From Acinetobacter nectaris CIP 110549 (GTDB lineage Bacteria; Pseudomonadota; Gammaproteobacteria; Pseudomonadales; Moraxellaceae), in contig NZ_KI530712.1 in the NCBI RefSeq assembly GCF_000488215.1, forward strand, positions 872,881 to 936,880: a stretch of 64,000 nt of DNA, written 5' to 3'. Positions within the stretch are counted from its first letter, which is position 1. The number at the start of each line of letters is the position of its first letter. This document shows, in pieces, positions 59,990 to 64,000 of this stretch. The translations under genes and the position numbers were made by a program. Below the pieces are notes generated by a model. It was given only the letters and a program-made list of their open reading frames with translations. It had not been told where the DNA came from and did not search any database.

Positions 59990-60673
59990 TTAAGCTTCAT
60001 CATGCAAAAATTGCATAAAATGGTCAATGTAATATGGTGCTGAACTAAGTTCTACTTCTCTCCCTAAAGAAGAAAGCCGTTTATATGCCATATTTGTACT
60101 TACTTGAATAACACCATTCAGTGTTTTATCTACAACCAAATTAAATTTTAATAATGTTTTTGGTTTTCGAATAAGCTGATCTACGCCTGTATCAATCACC
60201 TCATTTAAACAGTCAAATGCAAGCGCAATTTCAGATGCATCTCCCTGCCGAATCGCTTCCACTTTTTTTAATATCTTTTCTGCTAAATCAGATGCGACGT
60301 GATATCTCACATAGATTTCACCATTTTCATGATGAACCATTTCTGAGAAATACTCTACTATTGGCTGTAGTCGTTCATTACCAAAAAGTGCAATTGCCCA
60401 TGGTAAGTATTTTTTAAATGCAGAAAGAACGTGTTCAATCACTTTCTCTGAATCTGCTGCAACCTTATGTCCTTCAGGTCTTGTTAAACGGCGTTTTTGT
60501 TGTTCAAGCAAATCAATAAAAGCTTGCTGAATAATTTGTACAGAAACATCAGCCAATACATCACCTAACTCATGTGCTAGCTTCTGTTTTTCCCCTGCAT
60601 TAAGACGTTCTTGAATAGAAATAAATTTTTGATAGGTTTGTGCTTCTACTCGTAAATACACCGCATACGACAT
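59990..60673 (-). CDS. Conserved hypothetical protein
   Basis: 227 residues, mostly helical, with no signal peptide or membrane segment. The N-terminal third (QERLNAGEKQKLAHELGDVLADVSVQIIQQAF) and the HHENGEIYVRYHVASDLAEKIL stretch are amphipathic helices, followed by a long C-terminal region ending HFMQFLHDEA. I recognise no family. The frame is well supported by codon use and by a convergent terminator immediately after its stop. It is divergent from valS, but shares no obvious function with it. Confidence 0.7.
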   Translation of the reverse strand: MSYAVYLRVEAQTYQKFISIQERLNAGEKQKLAHELGDVLADVSVQIIQQAFIDLLEQQKRRLTRPEGHKVAADSEKVIEHVLSAFKKYLPWAIALFGNERLQPIVEYFSEMVHHENGEIYVRYHVASDLAEKILKKVEAIRQGDASEIALAFDCLNEVIDTGVDQLIRKPKTLLKFNLVVDKTLNGVIQVSTNMAYKRLSSLGREVELSSAPYYIDHFMQFLHDEA

Positions 60674-60774
60674 AAATCAAAAATCCAAAATTATGTTGCT
60701 ATAAGTTACCACGTTATTTACTTTGTTGTTATACATCACAGAATGATACATGTCCGCTCAAGCATTATTTTTTT

Positions 60775-60783
60775 TGCTACAAT
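60775..60783 (+). promoter_or_regulatory. Extended -10 upstream of valS
   Basis: TGCTACAAT is a good extended -10 about 37 bp before the valS ATG, without a clear -35. Confidence 0.4.
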
Positions 60784-60819
60784 ACATTTAATTATTCATT
60801 CACTTTTGATCTGTTTACT

Positions 60820-63723
60820 ATGACTGACTCACAAGCTACTTCAGCTCAGAATATTGCAACAACGTACGATCCAACCGAGATCGAAAAAAAATGGTACAAA
60901 ACTTGGGAAGAAAATGGTTACTTTAAACCATCAGACCAAGGCGAGTCTTTTTGTGTCATGATCCCACCACCTAATGTAACAGGAAGTTTACATATGGGTC
61001 ATGGCTTCAATAACACCATTATTGATGCTTTCACTCGCTACAACCGTATGATGGGTAAAAACACCCTTTGGCAACCTGGTACAGACCATGCAGGAATTGC
61101 AACACAAATGGTTGTGGAGCGCCAACTTGCGGCTGAAAATATTAGTCGTCACGACTTAGGCCGCGAAAAGTTTATTGATAAGGTTTGGGAATGGAAAGAA
61201 CAATCTGGTGGTAATATTACTCGCCAAATTCGTCGCCTAGGCTCTTCTGTAGATTGGTCTCGTGAACGCTTCACTATGGATGAAGGTCTCTCTCACGCTG
61301 TAAAAGAAGTGTTCGTTCAATTACATGAACAAGGGCTTATTTACCGTGGTAAACGTCTTGTAAACTGGGATCCTAAATTCCAAACCGCGCTTTCTGACTT
61401 AGAAGTTGAAAACCATGAAGAAAAAGGTTCTTTATGGCATTTCAAATACTTCTTTGAAGATGAGTCTCTACAGACACAGAACGGTGCAAACTATCTTGTT
61501 GTTGCAACCACACGTCCTGAAACATTACTTGGCGACAGCGCTGTTGCTGTACACCCTGAAGATGAACGCTACCAGCATCTGATTGGCAAAAATATTGTCC
61601 TTCCAATTAGTGGTCGACTTATTCCTATCGTTGCCGATGAATATGTAGAAAAAGATTTTGGAACAGGATGTGTAAAAATCACACCTGCACATGACTTTAA
61701 CGACTATGAAGTTGGTAAACGTTGCCATCTGCCAATTATTAATATCTTTAATAAAAATGCTGAAGTGCTTGCTGAGTTTGAATACATTGCAAAAGCAGGT
61801 GAGCAGATTTCAAAAACAATTGCTGCACCAAATGACTATATTGGTCTAGAACGCTTTGAAGCACGTAAAAAAATGGTTGCTCAAGCTGAAGTCGAAGGTT
61901 GGTTAGAAAAAATCGAACCTTATGACTTAAAAGCACCACGTGGTGACCGCTCAGGTGTTATTGTAGAACCATTACTTACCGATCAGTGGTATGTAAAAAT
62001 TGCTCCTCTTGCAGAACCTGCTGTAGAAGCTGTAAAAGATGGTCGTATTAAGTTTGTTCCAGAACAATACACCAACATGTATATGGCTTGGATGAACAAT
62101 ATTCAAGATTGGTGCATTTCTAGACAGCTTTGGTGGGGTCATCGTATTCCTGCATGGTATGACGCTGAAGGCAATGTATATGTAGGTCGTAATGAAGAAG
62201 AAGTTCGCCAAAAGCATGATATTGCAGACCATATCGAACTCAACCAAGATGAAGATGTTCTCGATACATGGTTCTCATCAGGATTATGGACGTTCTCAAC
62301 ATTAGGTTGGACTGGTGATGCAGCAAAAGATGCACTCAACGATGCATTAAAAACATTCCACCCGACAGACCTTCTTGTAACAGGCTTTGACATCATTTTC
62401 TTCTGGGTTGCCCGTATGATTATGATGACCATGCACTTCATGAAAAATGAAGATGGTACCCCTCAAGTCCCATTTAAAACAGTGTATGTACATGGGCTTG
62501 TACGTGATGGTGAAGGTCAAAAAATGTCTAAATCTAAAGGAAATGTCTTAGATCCTTTAGACCTTATTGATGGTATTGACCTTGAAAGCCTTGTGAAAAA
62601 GCGTACTTTTGGCTTAATGAATCCAAAACAAGCTGAAAAAATCGAGAAGTCTACTCGTAAAGAGTTCCCTGATGGTATTAACTCTTATGGGACAGATGCT
62701 GTGCGCTTTACTTTCTGTGCACTGGCAAATACAGGTCGTGATATTAAGTTCGATTTAAAACGTGTCGAAGGATACCGTAATTTCTGTAATAAAATTTGGA
62801 ATGCAACACGCTTCGTCCTAATGAATATTGAAGGTCAGGACGTTGCTCAAACTGCTAATCCAGACTTATGGGAACTTCCTGAAAAGTGGATTATCAGCCG
62901 TCTACAAAAAGCGGAAGCAAATGTACACCAAGCATTTAAAACACACCGTTTAGATATCGCTGCACAAAATATTTATGACTTTATTTGGAATGAATACTGC
63001 GATTGGTATGTTGAACTCACAAAACCTGTTTTAAACGATGTAAATGTTTCTGCTGAACGTAAAGCAGAAGTTAGACGTGTACTACTTAGCGTAATGGAAA
63101 CATCTTTACGCCTTGCTCATCCACTTATGCCATATCTTACAGAAGAAATTTGGCAGATTTTAGCACCAATGGTTGGTCGTGAAGGTAAAACCATCATGAC
63201 AGCAAATTACCCTATTGCTGAAGAAGATAAGATCAATGAGCAAGCTGAAACTGATATGAGCTGGTTACAAGGCTTAATTGGTGCAGTTCGTAATATCCGT
63301 GGTGAAATGGGTCTAGGTAATGCACGCCTACTTCCTGTATTACTTAAAAATATTACAGATGCTGAGCAAACACGTATTCAACGCATTGAACCTTTATTTA
63401 AAGCCCTTGCTAAAGTTGAAAGCATTGAGTTTCTCAGTGACTCACAAGAGCCACCGCTTTCTTCATCGAGTGTAATTGGTCATGCGTCTGTATTTGTACC
63501 AATGAAAGGGTTAATTGATCCAAAAGCAGAGCTTGCACGTCTACAAAAAGACTTAGACAAAGTTCAAAAGCAACACGATCAAATTGCAAATAAACTTTCA
63601 AATGAAGGTTTTGTGAAAAAAGCACCTCCTGCCGTTGTCGAAGGTGAAAAAGCAAAACTTGCAGAGTTTGTAGCTCAACTTGAAAAAGTAAAATACAACA
63701 TGGAACAAATTGCAAACCTATAA
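60820..63723 (+). CDS. valS: Valyl-tRNA synthetase
   Basis: 967 residues. The HIGH box is in [16 protein letters not shown] (about residues 50-65). The editing domain (CP1) includes [19 protein letters not shown] and [19 protein letters not shown]. The KMSKS loop is [20 protein letters not shown] (about residue 566), and the C-terminal coiled coil [20 protein letters not shown] binds tRNA. It charges tRNA(Val) and edits mischarged threonine. It stands alone, without the holC-pepA neighbours of enterobacteria, and ends at a bidirectional terminator. Confidence 0.98.
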   Translation: MTDSQATSAQNIATTYDPTEIEKKWYKTWEENGYFKPSDQGESFCVMIPPPNVTGSLHMGHGFNNTIIDAFTRYNRMMGKNTLWQPGTDHAGIATQMVVERQLAAENISRHDLGREKFIDKVWEWKEQSGGNITRQIRRLGSSVDWSRERFTMDEGLSHAVKEVFVQLHEQGLIYRGKRLVNWDPKFQTALSDLEVENHEEKGSLWHFKYFFEDESLQTQNGANYLVVATTRPETLLGDSAVAVHPEDERYQHLIGKNIVLPISGRLIPIVADEYVEKDFGTGCVKITPAHDFNDYEVGKRCHLPIINIFNKNAEVLAEFEYIAKAGEQISKTIAAPNDYIGLERFEARKKMVAQAEVEGWLEKIEPYDLKAPRGDRSGVIVEPLLTDQWYVKIAPLAEPAVEAVKDGRIKFVPEQYTNMYMAWMNNIQDWCISRQLWWGHRIPAWYDAEGNVYVGRNEEEVRQKHDIADHIELNQDEDVLDTWFSSGLWTFSTLGWTGDAAKDALNDALKTFHPTDLLVTGFDIIFFWVARMIMMTMHFMKNEDGTPQVPFKTVYVHGLVRDGEGQKMSKSKGNVLDPLDLIDGIDLESLVKKRTFGLMNPKQAEKIEKSTRKEFPDGINSYGTDAVRFTFCALANTGRDIKFDLKRVEGYRNFCNKIWNATRFVLMNIEGQDVAQTANPDLWELPEKWIISRLQKAEANVHQAFKTHRLDIAAQNIYDFIWNEYCDWYVELTKPVLNDVNVSAERKAEVRRVLLSVMETSLRLAHPLMPYLTEEIWQILAPMVGREGKTIMTANYPIAEEDKINEQAETDMSWLQGLIGAVRNIRGEMGLGNARLLPVLLKNITDAEQTRIQRIEPLFKALAKVESIEFLSDSQEPPLSSSSVIGHASVFVPMKGLIDPKAELARLQKDLDKVQKQHDQIANKLSNEGFVKKAPPAVVEGEKAKLAEFVAQLEKVKYNMEQIANL

Positions 63724-63731
63724 AACATAAT

Positions 63732-63761
63732 AAAAAAGGGCTGATTATTCAGCCCTTTTTT
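63732..63761. terminator. Bidirectional terminator after valS
   Basis: AAAAAAGGGCTGA and TCAGCCCTTTTTT are exact complements around TTAT. The T-tract overlaps the stop codon of the convergent gene at 63760. Confidence 0.92.
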
Positions 63762-64000
63762 ATACAAAGAATGTAATTATTAATAAGCATCCACACAATA
63801 CATTTATCATTGTAAGAAACATGGGTAAATCTGTCCGATATCCCTCAATCATTTCATTTTCTGTAAGTGATTTCAGCGCGATTTTATACTGTCGAACAGA
63901 CCATAGACTAATAATAATACCCAATATAACAATAACAACTGCAAAAGCTTTACTTAATAATATTTTGTGTGCTTCCCCATTTGGATTTAAAAAACTTCCT
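63760..64000 (-). CDS. Small membrane protein, probable DUF202 family, C-terminal part (cut by window edge)
   Basis: The minus strand reads 79 residues from the edge to TAA (complement of 63760-63762). Two membrane helices are visible, SKAFAVVIVILGIIISLWSV and MFLTMINVLCGCLLIITFFV, separated by RQYKIALKSLTENEMIEGYRTDLP. This helix-RxY-loop-LP-helix layout is that of the C-terminal half of YidH/DUF202 inner-membrane proteins of unknown function. The N-terminus is outside the window, so the family call is tentative. Confidence 0.55.
   Translation of the reverse strand, partial: GSFLNPNGEAHKILLSKAFAVVIVILGIIISLWSVRQYKIALKSLTENEMIEGYRTDLPMFLTMINVLCGCLLIITFFV

Overview
This is a 64 kb stretch of an Acinetobacter chromosome (Gammaproteobacteria, Moraxellaceae), almost entirely core genome. 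The low G+C, A/T-rich intergenic DNA, complete adeIJK-type RND efflux operon, membrane quinoprotein glucose dehydrogenase, BlsA-like BLUF photoreceptor and sdhCDAB / sucAB-lpd / gltA arrangement all point to this genus. The exact species cannot be fixed from the sequence alone. I saw no tRNA, rRNA, CRISPR array, intact insertion sequence, prophage or defence island.

Layout. 1-3.85 kb: start of an aromatic aminotransferase, then a copper module (copA-cueR on the minus strand, copZ divergent) with two back-to-back MerR-type 19-bp-spacer promoters. 4-10 kb: gcd, a CPA1 Na+/H+ antiporter, a YpfJ-type metallopeptidase and a DUF808 membrane protein. 10-23 kb: trpS, then the TCA block sucA-sucB-lpd and sdhCDAB on the minus strand and gltA divergent from sdhC. 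23-25.2 kb: a ferritin, then a small accessory pocket with an A/T-rich GNAT-type gene and a decayed IS5-family transposase relic. 25.2-31.8 kb: smc-zipA-ligA. 31.9-35.2 kb: an alpha/beta hydrolase, an omptin-family outer-membrane protease just downstream of a BLUF blue-light sensor, a UPF0149 protein and a small acidic protein. 35.4-40.3 kb: rpoD, ybeD, lipB, an SCP2-like protein and an iron-type alcohol dehydrogenase. 40.4-49.4 kb: an APC permease, a flavodoxin-type quinone reductase with a divergent HxlR regulator, serS-cysG-trmL, a lipoprotein, lolA and a lone pstS. 49.4-64 kb: rplU-rpmA, ispB, a Gcr-type 'recombinase' membrane protein, adeIJK, a conserved hypothetical, valS and the end of a DUF202-like gene.

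How the genes work together. CopA exports Cu(I), CopZ carries it and CueR senses it. SdhCDAB, SucAB-Lpd and GltA are consecutive TCA enzymes; the sdhC-gltA gap holds a clear sdhC promoter, a perfect palindrome just downstream of it and repeats of the same half-site. LipB supplies the lipoyl group used by SucB. SMC, ZipA and LigA serve chromosome partition, division and replication. AdeIJK is a tripartite drug exporter, and a 22-bp dyad sits on the best candidate promoter upstream.

The most unusual points are the omptin protease in tandem with a BLUF photoreceptor, with a hairpin across the omptin start codon; the paired CueR-type promoters; the HxlR/flavodoxin operator; the adeIJK promoter dyad; an intrinsic terminator squeezed between zipA and ligA; and the IS5-family relic. 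I found no convincing wholly new multi-gene system. The BLUF-omptin pair is the nearest candidate.
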